NCBI RefSeq assembly: GCF_018991925.1 | Contig: NW_024755027.1 | Coordinates: 102,501-166,500, forward strand | From: Homarus americanus | Lineage: Eukaryota; Arthropoda; Malacostraca; Decapoda; Nephropidae | Length of the DNA stretch: 64,000 nt | Direction: 5' to 3' | Shown: piece after piece, positions 46,091 through 58,683 of the stretch | Layout: each line of letters begins with the position of its first letter | Numbering within the stretch: the stretch's first letter is position 1 | Program-made: the position numbers and the translations under genes | The notes under the pieces: model-generated | The model's input: only the letters and a program-made list of their open reading frames with translations | Told to the model about the DNA's origin: nothing | Database searches by the model: none

Positions 46091-46798
46091 GCGGGCAGGT
46101 CGAAGACATCATGCTTGGAATATATTACCGGGAAGAAGTTAAATCAATGAGAAAAAACCCGCGAGACTTTTGTTGTCGTAGTTTTTGTTTAGTTGGTCCA
46201 GGACGAAGTGTTAGCTGGCCTCTGATGATATTAAAAGACGTGACTGAGAGAGGTCATGGGACGAGGAGTCATGAACATGTCAGGTAATGTGAAATGTAAA
46301 GACTCATGAAAAAAATGTGTAAAAAGATATGGAAAAATATAAAAGCAATGGAAAGTAATGTTAAAAATGTGAACAATTGGTGAAAATGTGGAAAACGTGA
46401 AACCAGATGAAGGGAACAATGCGAATAACATGAAACAGGTGAGACATGGAAAATATGAAATATATGAACAAAACTTGACACTATGAAAAACAAATTGAAA
46501 ATACCGAAGGATTGTGAATAAGAATGTGAAGAAAATGTCAAGAAAAAGAGAGAGTATTTTAGAAAGTAGAACAAGAGAATGTAGAGAGAGAGAGAGAGAG
46601 AGATACTAACAATAAACACTACAGGAGTTTTACACATACAGGGACAAATGTTGCATGTGGATAATGAGTTTGTTGAAATGATTAATTCTTCAACACATGG
46701 GAGCAAGCAAGAGGTAAGGCTTTGTTCTTCATGTCCTGCTCTACAGTGAGACATGATATTTATTTATTCAGTAAAATAGTCATACACGTTTCACATTG
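46091..46798. other. Degenerate ATGTGAAAA-type sequence, no gene
   Basis: 46260-46520 is rich in GTGAAAA/ATGGAAAA words without a stable period; GA run at 46577-46602. The minus frame of 161 codons over it is low-complexity. Confidence 0.5.
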
Positions 46799-46950
46799 AT
46801 TCAGTAGACACAGGTAAACAATGTACATAGCCAGTGTAGGTATGTAAACAATCTACATAGATAGTGAAGGGTTACAATGTATACATAGACAGTGCAGGTA
46901 TACAAACAATATACACAGACAGTGCAGGTATACATACATACATACATACA

Positions 46951-46980
<30 letters not shown>
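46799..46980. repeat. 36-bp repeat ending in (CATA)n
   Basis: Four imperfect units around ACATAGACAGTGCAGGTATA (46799-46930) lead directly into about 12 CATA units (46931-46980). The tetranucleotide seems to have grown from the end of the last unit. Confidence 0.88.
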
Positions 46981-46981
<1 letters not shown>

Positions 46982-47309
46982 TTGGTAAAATCGTCATACA
47001 AGTGTACATTGATTCAGCCTGTACATACTGAAGGCTGAGTGTAGGCTTCGCCATCCTCACAGTCTGGGCCAAGGTGTGAGTTGTGACTGGGCTAGATAAG
47101 GTCCAGTCATGACTACTCGTGTTTTGGACGCGTCTCCTTCCGGTAGTGTGGACGGCCTCATTTAATCCCTTGTATTTTTGTGCATCAGACGTGACTGGTG
47201 GTGGTCCAAACAGTTTTGTTTTGTCTTGGCTGTTCAGTGAGGAGTCAGCCTTAGTCTCCCTCCATGTTTAAGGTGTTCACTAGTCAAAGTGTAGACATAT
47301 ATTTGTTCA
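46981..47309. other. No recognisable feature
   Basis: Unique-looking, nothing supported. Confidence 0.4.
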
Positions 47310-47530
47310 TACTACGGAAGCACATATTTTTAGGGCTACAGAAGAATATATTTTTTGGATTTACAGGAACATGTATTTCTTGACATTACAAAAATATTGT
47401 TGACGATATAAAAACACATAATAATTTTAATTACTGAAATACATATATTTGGCATTACAGAAACATATTTTACTATTACAAAACTCATGATTTTGACGTT
47501 ACAGAAATATATGTTTTTGGCCACAACATC
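47310..47530. repeat. Degenerate TTTGGCATTACAGAAACATA repeat
   Basis: Seven or eight strongly diverged units of about 28-32 bp around ATTACAGAAACATATTTTTG. Confidence 0.65.
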
Positions 47531-48069
47531 GATCACTAAGTACTGAAGCACAGAGTTACGAAGTCCTCAATAGCCTCCCTTTGTAGTGTTGAAGATGATG
47601 CAATTAAGAAAATGATGAAAAAATTGAGGTCCACTGATTTCCTAGTGTCAGACCATCAAAGAGACCCGTGAGAAGCCTTAAAGTTTTCTTGCCGCTAAAT
47701 GGTGTCGGCCTGTCGGGATTGTTCTCTTTCTTGACCAGCATCTCGTCACTATCTGAACCATCCTACACTTGCCTCTAGGTTGGATGGCGTCTGCTTCTGT
47801 GGGTTTGACAGAGAAGAAAATGTTTCTTGAGACAGTATAAGTAAGAGTTGAGGTGAGGCGAGTAGGGAGGGAAGAAACAGAATGCCAAGATCTTGAAGAT
47901 TTTTAGAAGGAATCATTAAACTTCTGATAATTTACTTGTTTGTTCCCGCACTGTGAGGTCGATAAACACTTCCAAAAATAAGTTATCCTCTAAATCTCCC
48001 CGTCAGTGAGAATATGTGACTCAATATGCCTGTGTCAGTTTGAAATCTAAGCCTGAGTCATGGAAAAAG
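47531..48069. other. No recognisable feature
   Basis: Unique-looking, nothing supported. Confidence 0.4.
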
Positions 48070-48241
48070 AAATCATCGTAATTTCTGTACTCTATGGCAC
48101 AACCTCTTCGGCTATAGGCGTTAGGGTTAACCGTATCTATCCTTTTACAGCTGGTTTAGACTGGGGATACCATAGTATCGAACCAGCAACCCTTAGAACA
48201 GGAAGAGAGCGCTGTAACCACTCAGGCATCACACGGTATAG
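48070..48241 (-). mobile_element. tRNA-like SINE head, family 3
   Basis: On the minus strand, TGCCTGAGTGG (plus 48218-48228) matches an A box and GGTTCGATA (plus 48176-48184) matches most of a B box, with proper spacing and a tRNA-Ser/Leu-like look. A body of about 100 bp follows to around 48070. It does not match families 1 or 2. It could alternatively be a tRNA pseudogene. Confidence 0.55.
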
Positions 48242-49572
48242 ATCAAAGCAACGTGATGCAGAAGTCTCTGAGAAGAGAATGCTGTAAACAGTGTTTTCCT
48301 TAAATTATTGTACAGTTTTGTTTGTAGTGGCTGACTTTTAATGGTGGGAGACTTCAAACAATTAATGACTGAACTCTGAGATCAGCTGACAAGTGGACAC
48401 ACGAAATGTATCTTAAATGTAATCAAAAGAAATGAAGAGAGGCTGCAGACAAATGCTCCACAATCATCACTTACAGGGAGGAGAGTTGACGATCATATTA
48501 AGGAAGACGAAACCGGACGAGATCAGTACCGCTTTATAGTGATATATTTCCTTATGTTTGTTCACCGCCGCTAAATACAGAGAGAACATTTCAAACACTT
48601 TGACTAAACTGATAATAACAGAGTGACTATCTTGAGTGAACAGTTTTAGGGTCGGAGGAAACTCTTCACCAAACATAACGCCACATCCTAACTACATTAT
48701 CTGTGACTTCCTTCTACGAGTGAAGGTATTGAATATAACTTAACTCGTATGTTCATTAGTTTAATATGCGACCTGGCAAACCTCTCCCATGGCCTCTCTG
48801 TGATGACGTCAGTACTTATTCACTCGAGTGTAATTTGGCATTTATCCATTCGTCTTTTAATTCATCGCAACTGTTGGATGAAATTACAGCTACAGAAAGT
48901 CCTGGTATACATATGTAGAACAAATGACAAAAGTTTACCTAACTGAGTATAGACAAATTATGTAAAAACAACAACAACATCTTCTTGATCTGAAAAGAAC
49001 TTGACCAGTGTTTGGTACCAGTGTTGGGTGGCGGAGGTGACCCCTGGCTACTGTACACAAACACGATATAGAATATCTTAATTATTCAGAGAAATGTGTG
49101 AAGATGTGTCCTGGGCGTAACAGAATAATCGACTGACTACCACACAAAATAAACATGACGCGATCACAAGGGATGAGGAAGTGGAGTGACAGCGGCCAGG
49201 TCATCTGTACACCAAGGTGATCCGAAACTACATCCTACGAGACAGGAATAGACTAAAACAAATCAGGTTTGCTTAAGTGACGTGGACATGTTGAGAGGAT
49301 GGGGAGTGACAGAGTGATAAAAGTGTTTAATTCAGAGGAGGATGGTGGGAGGGAAAGGTTTCAACACCAAGGAGTTAAAACTGTGGGTTGAAGGACATAC
49401 TAGTGGTGAGGCAGGGGGAAGCGGTGTGCGTGGGAGAGCTGCTGGCTGTGAGGTTGTGTGAAGTAAACCAGAGATATATTTAGGGCCTCGGTATAGAGGG
49501 GAGTATTACAACAGAACACAATAAGAATTAAGAAATTAAGGGGAAAGTCTGTACCTATTTTTGATTTCACCC

Positions 49573-49574
<2 letters not shown>
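48242..49574. other. No recognisable feature
   Basis: Long unique-looking stretch with short motif-free frames only. Confidence 0.45.

Positions 49575-49618
<44 letters not shown>
49575..49618. repeat. (TG)n microsatellite
   Basis: TG tract of about 22 units. Confidence 0.95.
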
Positions 49619-49619
<1 letters not shown>

Positions 49620-50530
49620 CATATATTCCTAACTCACACTCAGTAAATATAACCGAGTTTTAGTTTATACAAAATAAACCCAACTAAATCTGAGTTTGAA
49701 CAGTGTCTAACCGTTCATGTGTGTTTAATATAAAATTCCGTCATTCACAGTATAACTATATCACTCTTCAAACTCTGAATAATTATAATCCGTATTATGA
49801 TGAGTGTTATATCTTGATAACCTTTCCAGGGTTAATCAATGACTCGTGGAAACGATGAAAACAGTCCCAAAATATCCCACCGTCATCACCCGTCAAAAAT
49901 ACGTGTGTAGGAGAGTCAGCTATGTCCATAATTCGTGAGGCCACACATTACCCTTGTTTACCTATTCATGGCAGCGTCGTGTTATGTGCCAGGCGGCGCG
50001 GCGGGTCGTGTCCCACCTTTGATATGTGACGCCCCTTTGTGCCGCCATGCTGCGCCACGCTGCTCTCGCCCACCATATCATCCTCAAATTTGTTGACATC
50101 AGTCTGAAGCCTCTGACATTCCCGACCTTCCTCGGGTTTAATACATTGATAACCTGTTTTCACCCAAACGTGTATTTTATTTCCAAATATTCTATCCTCA
50201 GAATTTACGAGAAAGTTAATACAGAACATAGACGTGAATGATTCGATGGGATAGCTGTCGCCTTTTACAATGAGTCAAAATTAATTTGACATTCGTGATT
50301 CAGGGAGCTGTCAATAGCGAGGGAAAGCCTTTGACTTAAAGGCAATTATGTGTGAGGTGCACTGAGCTGCTGCAGCACTGACAACCTGCGCGGAGAGTTA
50401 CCTGAGAACTAAACCAATTTGGTTGTTTGAGGAGAGAGGCGGATGGTTATTGAGTGTTCACCTTCATGGCTGTGATGTACACTGTTTGTCTACACCATAA
50501 CTCTTACCTGCCTGTTGTTGTTACATTGAT

Positions 50531-50533
<3 letters not shown>
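49619..50533. other. No supported gene; CpG-rich patch at 49970-50080
   Basis: A short GC/CpG-rich patch contains GGCGGCGCGGCGGGTC. No promoter elements or exon structure were recognised around it. Confidence 0.4.

Positions 50534-50581
<48 letters not shown>
50534..50581. repeat. (TG)n left flank of LINE copy 2
   Basis: About 24 TG units, directly abutting the TAATAATAA tail of the LINE fragment. Confidence 0.95.
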
Positions 50582-50586
<5 letters not shown>

Positions 50587-51056
50587 ATAATATTAATAAT
50601 TAACGGTTTATTGAAAGAGCTTGGCAGCCAGAAGGCTGAAAATATACAGTTACATATTTGGGGAATGGGTTTCGAATTACAAATAATATACAAGTAACAT
50701 AAGTGATACAAATAAGATATATAATAACTAGATGGGGAAAAGCTCAAACTACAGTGCATTTCAACATAGTGACAGTACAAGAAGTAGTATTTACTGGGAG
50801 TGAATACACTGGTTTATTACAAGTTATTGATAATTTTTACAATGGTTGGGACTGGGCTGTTCTTATAGCGATCAGCTCGTGCACGTATGGGCTGGATGCG
50901 GTTGTGGTGTCGAACAGCAATTCTCGGGCTAGGGATCTCAGGTAGTAGTAGGAGCCAGTGTCGAGGAAGGTGTAGAAGCTTCTTACCAAATTTGCAGATG
51001 AGGTCGTGGTGATGGTCAGTGAGAGTCGAAAGGGTCAGTGTGTTGAGCGCTTCTTG

Positions 51057-51060
<4 letters not shown>
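50582..51060 (-). mobile_element. LINE 3' fragment, second copy, inside TG repeat
   Basis: About 480 bp nearly identical (roughly 95% by eye) to the 3' end of the LINE at 25499-25986, same orientation. It covers the end of the RT C-terminal coding region (from YQEALNTLTL) and the 3' UTR with its TTA tail (50582-50600). At the 5' junction the LINE sequence CTTGATATGTG runs directly into a TG tract at 51061, so the copy is heavily 5'-truncated. Confidence 0.93.
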
Positions 51061-51118
<58 letters not shown>

Positions 51119-51407
51119 GTGTATGTGTGCAGGTCACCTGTGTGTGAGGGTCACCTGTGTGTGAGGTTTACCTGTGTATGAGGGTCACCTGTGTGTAAGT
51201 AAGTCACCTGTGTGTGAGGGTCACCTGTGTGTGAGGGTCACCTGTATGTGAGGGTCACTTGCGAGTGTAAGTAAGTCACCGGTGTGTGACGGTCACCTGT
51301 GTGTGCAAGTCACCTGTGTGTGTGTGTGTGCAGGTCACCTGTGTGTGAGGGTCACCTGTGTGTGAAGGTCACTTGCGTAAGTCACCTGTGTGTGTGTGTG
51401 TGCAGGT

Positions 51408-51470
<63 letters not shown>

Positions 51471-51612
51471 ATCACCTGTGTGTGTGTCAGGGTCACCTGT
51501 GTTGTGAGTTACCTGTGTGTGAGGGTCACCTGTGTGTGAGGGTTACTTGCGTGTGTAAGTCACCCGTGTGTGAGGGTCACCTGTGTGTGAGGGTCACCTG
51601 TGTGTGAGGGTC
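51061..51612. repeat. TG tract and 17-bp minisatellite (GTGTGTGAGGGTCACCT)
   Basis: A TG tract (51061-51121) passes into about 25 units of GTGTGTGAGGGTCACCT and AGTCACCTGTGTGTG with internal TG expansions (51410-51467). Spacer words resemble GTGTGTGAGGATTACAGG flanking the first LINE. Confidence 0.93.
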
Positions 51613-52159
51613 ACTAACCACGCTTGTCACACTTACCTCACTAACCAGTCTCCCTGTCACACCTCACTAACAGTGTCCTGTAAAACATTCTTGACTGAAC
51701 ATTCTCCCTGTCACACGTTCCTGGTCAGACCAACTCCCTGTTACAAATTTCCAACCCAAATAGACTAACTTTCAGGAGTCACCTTAATGCATCACACTAA
51801 CACCACGTTGTACCCCTGGGTGAACACTCCCTCTCCCTGCTGCGCCATCTACCTTACTCCCCTCACTAAACATGGGCACCACTAAACCTCACTCACTGCC
51901 ACACTCCACTCACTACCAAGAGTGACTGTCACTCTTCTCTGACATACTGTATGAATATAGTATTAAATTTTTCTGTCTACAATGGCGCATTCTACATTTT
52001 CCTTAATACACGAGCTTGTCACTGCATGTGGCTGACTATACTGACACATGTACCTCCCCTCAAAACACAGACTCGTTCAGTCTCACATCACATGTGATAT
52101 ACATAAGTTGTGTTCTTTCGTCACGTCAGTCAAGCTGTTGCTTTATTAGGAGGTGGAGA
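51613..52159. other. No supported gene
   Basis: A CTCACTAACCAGTCTCCCTGTCACACC-like degenerate repeat near 51610-51760 fades into unique sequence. Confidence 0.4.
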
Positions 52160-52512
52160 GCGCCACACCTGCAGGAAGGAACACACCTGTAAGAGAGGAA
52201 CACACTTGCAGGAGGAAAACACCTGCAGAAGGACACACCTACAGAAGAAGGAAACACCTGCAGGAGGAAAATGCTTGCAGAAGGACAAACTTGTAGTAAG
52301 AAAACACCTGTAGAAGAAGGTCACACCTGCAGGAGGAAAACTCTACAGAAGAAGGACATACTTGTAGGAAGAAAGCACTTGCAGAAGAAGGACATACAGT
52401 ACTTGTAGGAGGAAAACACTTGCAGAAGGACACACTTGCAGGGGGGAAACTCTACAGTAAACACCTGCACGAGGAAAGCTCTACAGAAGAAGGACACACC
52501 TACAGGAGAAAC
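52160..52512. repeat. Degenerate CACACCTGCAGAAGAAGGA repeat
   Basis: About 17 units of 17-22 bp around ACACCTGCAGGAGGAAAAC and CAGAAGAAGGACACACCT, purine-rich with PstI-like CTGCAG words. Confidence 0.88.
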
Positions 52513-53656
52513 ACATCACCGCTGATTGGTTCTCCGATGTCCTTCCTGTGATTGGTCAAATGTGTCTCAGTCCTAAGAGGTTTGGGTCTTTATAGGTTTC
52601 ACACTAAATGGGATTCAGTCTGACGAAGTTTCGGTCTCGGTTTTAAGAAGTGCCAAGTCCTGTGTACCCCAGCCTCTCCTAACATAGGGTTTTGTGCTTG
52701 TCTTATTTGGCCCCAATTCTAATGGTTAGGTTGCTTTAACTTATGTGGGGCCAAGAAGAATTGGAACCTATTAGGACTGGGACTATATTATGTTGGTTTG
52801 TCCAGTCAGTCTGTCCTGATCCACACTGATTCCTCCTTCATTTTTTAGCTTTCAGTCATCAGACCTGGCACATAGGGTGTTGGATCCTCTTAAGTAGTTG
52901 TATGAAGAGTAATATTGACAGAGAGTTGTATTTATGGAAGAATAGAACTTATCGTACACCCGCCAGTAGTGATTAACTTGTGGACGAGGTGAGCAGAGTT
53001 AATGGACCGAAATTGTCGTGCAGCGTTGAGACCGGGTGATATTATATTCCTGTTTACCCCAAAACAACTCCGTCCATAAGAGTAATATAAGCATTGTTAG
53101 TAAATATTGCTCAAACACACCGATAAAAACAAGCCCACAGACCTTCTCTCTCAGACACATACTGTACATAAACATAAAGGAACACACGTACAGTCGTAGA
53201 CAAAAGTTCGCCCCCCCCCCCTGTGTTAGAGTGAGTCGCAGGAATGAGTCTCCGCATTAACTTACCCTCATATGACTCGTCTAGTGCGGGTGTGCTGTTT
53301 TATCTCATTTGGGGTCGATACTGCTTCAGTTTGGGAGGCTCGGGGAGGAGGGGTAAACATTGTTCGCTGATCCTTTGTTGGTATGCATGTTCCTCTCCTA
53401 CTCTTTACCAGGTCCACTGACTATCATCACACACCTCCACTTACTCCTGTAGGCTTTTGTGTCTCTTATCCTCTCCCTCGTTCTTTTATTCCTCCCTTCT
53501 TTCTCCTCTTCTATCACCGTTTCCTATGATCGCCTTTTGTACACACGCACTCTCCTTTATCTTCACGCTTCACTATCACTCTTACCTCAGACCACCTACT
53601 AAATTTATTGTGGAAAGAAAAACGAGAACGATTTGAAAAGAGTGTAAATACTGTCC
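52513..53656. other. No gene; CCTATTAGGACTGGGAC motif and poly-C
   Basis: 52570-52810 contains degenerate copies of the CCTAYTAGGAYTGGGAC motif also seen at 11326 and 58930. An 11-bp C run lies at 53211-53221. Nothing coding was recognised. Confidence 0.5.
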
Positions 53657-53674
53657 ACACACACACACACGCAC

Positions 53675-53764
<90 letters not shown>
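53657..53764. repeat. (CA)n microsatellite
   Basis: CA tract of about 54 units with two CG interruptions at its left end. Confidence 0.96.
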
Positions 53765-53771
<7 letters not shown>

Positions 53772-54000
53772 AACACATCCTCAACTTACATAAAGAATAC
53801 ACAAAGTGAGTCCTCAACATACAGTGGTTGAAAAATCCTTCCTCCATTTATGACTCACTCTTAAGCAATCAGCCCGTGAGAGCAGCCACTTACCTTCACG
53901 TCCTGACAAACTATTCATACCTGCAACCTAACTATATTCTATTGGTCTCATCAACGTGTTGGAGGAGGAGGAGGCATGTTGGAGATGGCTGGGGAAGAGG

Positions 54001-54103
<103 letters not shown>

Positions 54104-54214
54104 CACGACGAGGACAAAAAAAGCAGTGATGTTGGTGGTCACGAGAGAGCGAGGCAGTGGTGAAGAAGACGAATAACAGTGATTAGGGGAAGAGATGGAC
54201 GCCTTAATTACTGC

Positions 54215-55436
54215 TGACAGATACATTACTACTAACTGCTGACAGATATAACACTACTAACTGATGACAGATATAACACTTCTAACTGCTGACAGATATA
54301 ACACTAACTGCTGACAGATATAACACTACTAACTGATGACAGATATAACACTACTAACTGCTGACACATATAACACTACTAACTGCTGACAGATATAACA
54401 CTACTAACTGCTGACAGATATAACACTACTAACTGCTGACAGATATAACACTACTAACTGCTGACACATATAACACTACTAACTGCTGACAGATATAACA
54501 CTACTAACTGCTGACAGATATAACACTACTAACTGCTGACAGATATAACACTACTAACTGCTGACAGATATAACACTACTAACTGCTATAACACTACTAA
54601 CTGCTGACAGATATAACACTACTAATGACAAACACTACTAACTGCTGACAGATATAACACTACTAACTGCTGACACATATAACACTACTAACTGCTGACA
54701 CATATAACACTACTAACTGCTGACAGATATAACACTACTAACTGCTGACAGATATAACACTACTAACTGCTGACACATATAACACTACTAACTGCTGACA
54801 GATATAACACTACTAACTGCTGACAGATATAACACTACTAACTGCTGACACATATAACACTACTAACTGCTGACACATATAACACTACTAACTGCTGACA
54901 GATATAACACTACTAACTGCTGACAGATATAACACTATTAACTGCTGACAGATATAACACTACTAACTGCTGACAGATATAACACTACTAACTGCTGACA
55001 GATATAACACTACTAACTGCTGACAGATATAACACTACTAACTGCTGACAGATATAACACTACTAACTGCTGACACATATAACACTACTAACTGCTGACA
55101 GATATAACACTACTAACTGCTGACAGATATAACACTACTAACTGCTGACAGATATAACACTACTAACTGCTGACACTAACACTAACTGCTGACAGATATA
55201 ACACTACTAACTGCTGACAGATATAACACTACTAACTGCTGACAGATATAACACTACTAACTGCTGACACATATATCACTACTAACTGCTGACAGATATA
55301 ACACTACTAACTGCTGACAGATACATTACTGCTAACTGCTGACAGATATAACACTACTAAATCTGACAGATATAACACTACTAACTGCTGACAGATATAA
55401 CACTACTAACTGCTGAGATATAACACTACTAACTGT
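54215..55436. repeat. 25-bp minisatellite, about 48 units
   Basis: Units CTGCTGACAGATATAACACT plus ACTAA, with a common single-base variant (CACATATAAC) scattered singly and in pairs, rarer CTGATGAC units near the left end and several truncated units (54585, 54625, 55175, 55360, 55410). The array is highly homogeneous. Confidence 0.97.
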
Positions 55437-56078
55437 ATTGTGTGTGTGTGTGTGTGTCTCTCTCAGCCCCTCACCATTTACAACAGCAGTCAGTCACTTT
55501 TCTCATACAGTATTGTAATGGCCACATCCACTCAGCACTCCCCCTCGATAAACCAGATCCCTCCATCTTTCCCTTCCTCATAATTTGTCCTAATCTCCTA
55601 ATTACCTCCTACACATTATTTAGCTAATTACCCCATATGACACTGATGCATATTCTTAACACCTGAAGCAACAACAAAGGTTCAATCACTTCACCCATTA
55701 GCTCCCTTCTTGAGGTAATACTGTTGGTTCCTGCATCGTGTGTCCTCTTGTGTTTAATTGATTTTTGTCTAAGTACTGTACATCTTCCAAAGCCAAGTAC
55801 ACCTTCCTTACCTTCCTGACTCATGTGTATCTTCTTAAGCTTCCTTACCCATGTGTACAGTACACTCCTTACCTAAGTACATCCTCCTTACCTTAGTACA
55901 CCTTCCTAATTTTCTTTACCCACATACACTGTTTTTTCTTTATCCCTTTGTGTGTGTTTGTGGTGTCTTGGTAATCATCACCTTCACCCTCCGTCTCCCA
56001 GGTCGACCTCATCTCCTCCTGGATCTCTTACTGAGGCGAGATACGACTCCTGATGTAAGCAACACCACCGTCAGGGCT

Positions 56079-56082
<4 letters not shown>
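55437..56082. other. Short TG run, otherwise no feature
   Basis: TG run at 55439-55457. A weak CCTTACCTAAGTACA repeat lies at 55790-55910. Confidence 0.45.

Positions 56083-56117
<35 letters not shown>
56083..56117. repeat. (TG)n microsatellite
   Basis: About 17 TG units. Confidence 0.95.
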
Positions 56118-56118
<1 letters not shown>

Positions 56119-56959
56119 CAGGTTCATCATGGTAAACTATTATGATAAGCGACCTGTGATAATCTCAGATGATATTGTCTAGAAGAACTTGTCTCTAATG
56201 TGGGAAAAAAAAGAGAGGGAAGGCTAAGAAATACAAAGAAAACAAAGAGTCAAAGAGGCACAAATCCTCAACTAAACCGGTTCGTGTCGTATCATGGAGT
56301 AATCCAGACGAACGTTGTGATAATCAGCTTAACATAATGACAACACGTTGGTCACCTGCTCTCCTGTGACGCTACCAGACACACTCGTGACCTTCACCAC
56401 ACTCCAGCATGGTGGTGGTGTGGCTACCCTACCACCCTCCCTCTCTCCCTATACCAGGTTCCATTTCTCTCTACCTCTCTCTCCTCTCTCCCCTCTCCCC
56501 CCTCCCCCTTATCCCCTCTCCCTCCCTCCCTCACCCAGCATTTTAATCAACGCCAGACCTCCAATATGAAGATGGAATCCGCTCCCTCACACTGCCCGGA
56601 CCACATCATCAGTTATCAATTTCAACCAATGGTGAGAAGTGTGCGAGGAGAGCGCTGTCAGTGAGTGATTTGGAAGGTCCGTGCGCTCCCCTCTCGTGAT
56701 AATCTGGGTGTAGAGAGGACCTGGGACCCGAGGGCTGTCACCCCCAGCTGCTACGCGCGTGTCGGAGGCCCTAAGGGCACAAGGAGGCAAGAGGGGCCAC
56801 GATTCAGCCTGTGTAGGGTGCGTGTATAGGCACCCCCCACCTTCATCTCCGATGGCTTCTCGCCGTTTCACGCCGCACAGATTGGACTGTCATCTTTGAC
56901 TGGTAAATTGTGTGCGTGGTGATCAAGGGATTTAGATCACATGCCTCTGTGTGTGTATA
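56118..56959. other. CT-rich block then CpG-containing patch; no gene called
   Basis: 56440-56535 is polypyrimidine. 56570-56890 is GC-richer, with CpGs and a CCAAT-like ACCAATGG at 56626, which could be promoter-like, but no first exon with supporting structure was identified. Confidence 0.3.

Positions 56960-57019
<60 letters not shown>
56960..57019. repeat. (TG)n microsatellite
   Basis: Perfect TG tract of about 30 units. Confidence 0.96.
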
Positions 57020-57020
<1 letters not shown>

Positions 57021-57317
57021 CCGGTCATCTGTACACTCCCCTCCGGGACAAACACAAGACGACAAGGGCTCAAAGAATCAAGAGACACAGAAAAATGGAC
57101 CAAGACAAAAACATGGTCTGGCAGGAGGACCTCGACGACCCGGGAGGTGGACGGGGAAAGGGGAAGAATCACTTGTAAGAGTCAGATGTGGAAAAAAGAC
57201 TTGTCATATAGCTGCCTCCCTCACTTCTTGGCCCCCTGTATAATATCTGAGAGTGGCGCTGACTGCTGCGTTATGGTGGCAAGCTGGACACCTTCCCAGA
57301 CGACGATATAACACCAA

Positions 57318-57450
57318 GTGAGTTAATGTTCTTCCTTAACTCATAATTGATGCTGTTCTTCGTTAACTCATAATTGATGCTGTTCTTCGTTAATTCATAA
57401 TTGATGCTGTTCTTCGTTAACTCATAATTGATGCTGTTCTTCGTTAACTA
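57318..57450. repeat. 27-bp minisatellite, 4.5 units
   Basis: Near-perfect units of TTAACTCATAATTGATGCTG plus TTCTTCG. Confidence 0.94.
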
Positions 57451-57785
<335 letters not shown>

Positions 57786-58065
57786 ATCCAGCCAAGGACA
57801 CGTGGACAAACGTAAGTAGGAACGCACGTACAAAAACACGGACGGAAGAACGAAGAAACGAATTTAAAAAAAAGAATGCTCCCAAGATGACATAATAGGT
57901 GTGAAATTTTATTATCAGGGAAGGTATTTAAACGCCTTCAGGTCAATACGTTAATTTTCTTGTTCACTAATGTATCAAGATTCAGTCCCTTGAGCAACTC
58001 CCTGTCACCTGTCTCATGCTGCTATGAATATATGTGATGGTGCTCTTAGTAAAGGACGCGTCTGT

Positions 58066-58066
58066 G

Positions 58067-58127
<61 letters not shown>
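58066..58127. repeat. (AAT)n microsatellite
   Basis: About 20 AAT units. Confidence 0.95.
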
Positions 58128-58128
<1 letters not shown>

Positions 58129-58192
58129 TAATTGTCGCTCCTTCGTCCCAGTTAAACATAAATCGGTTCACTTATTTTTGTGATATTTTGAT

Positions 58193-58238
58193 GACAGACA
58201 GACAGACAGACAGATTCAAACAGACAGACAGACAGACA
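58193..58238. repeat. (CAGA)n tract
   Basis: Ten CAGA units with one TTCAAA interruption, followed by CCGTGACCCCTGGATG. May be the tail region of a degenerate RTE-like element as at 18735-19032. Confidence 0.85.
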
Positions 58239-58420
58239 CCGTGACCCCTGGATGCTCTGGTGGGGGAATAATGAAAATTATAGTTTAAAAATGGGCATGA
58301 ATATGTAACAGGAATAATAACGAATCATCAACTTTCTAACATAAAATCTGCAATTCAGAGTTAAAATGTATGAGCTTATTGGAATTCAATGATGGTGGGA
58401 GGCGTCATCTTTCAGTGGCC

Positions 58421-58463
58421 TCCTCCTCCTCCTCCTCCTCCTCCTCCTCCTCTTCCTCCTCCC
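58421..58463. repeat. (CTC)n microsatellite
   Basis: About 14 CTC units with one TTC variant. Confidence 0.93.
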
Positions 58464-58579
58464 TGCCCACTCGTTAATGTACATCAGTGGCTCTTTATAA
58501 AGTCCCTTAATGTTTATGTTTACAGAGCTCTTGTGACAGATTAGTACGTCATCTAAAACACCAGCTTGACGCCACTCTT

Positions 58580-58683
58580 ATCTGCATATATCTATAGTCT
58601 TCATTATGTCTACTGTAATTTAGACTTACAGGCGGTATTGTAAGTTACAGCAGATATAATAAAGACTACAGTTACATACAGAT
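58580..58683. repeat. 104-bp imperfect palindrome (foldback MITE candidate)
   Basis: ATCTGCATATATCTATAGTC then TTCATTATGTCTACTGTAAT on the left is mirrored on the right by a reverse complement starting ATCTGTATGTAACTGTAGTC then TTTATTATATCTGCTGTAAC. Arms of about 45 bp with a small loop would form a long hairpin if transcribed. No clear target duplication. Confidence 0.6.

Noticed and set aside
46269..46754. 161-codon minus frame
   Set aside because: Phenylalanine/serine-rich translation of a GTGAAAA-type low-complexity tract and a GA run; no domain.
54215..55436. CRISPR-like or satellite-DNA centromere array
   Set aside because: No spacers; at 1.2 kb and 25-bp units it is an ordinary minisatellite, too short for centromeric satellite.
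57020..57317. Possible exon ending at CAA|GTGAGT
   Set aside because: The donor match is good, but the only frame reading through it has an upstream stop and no convincing acceptor.
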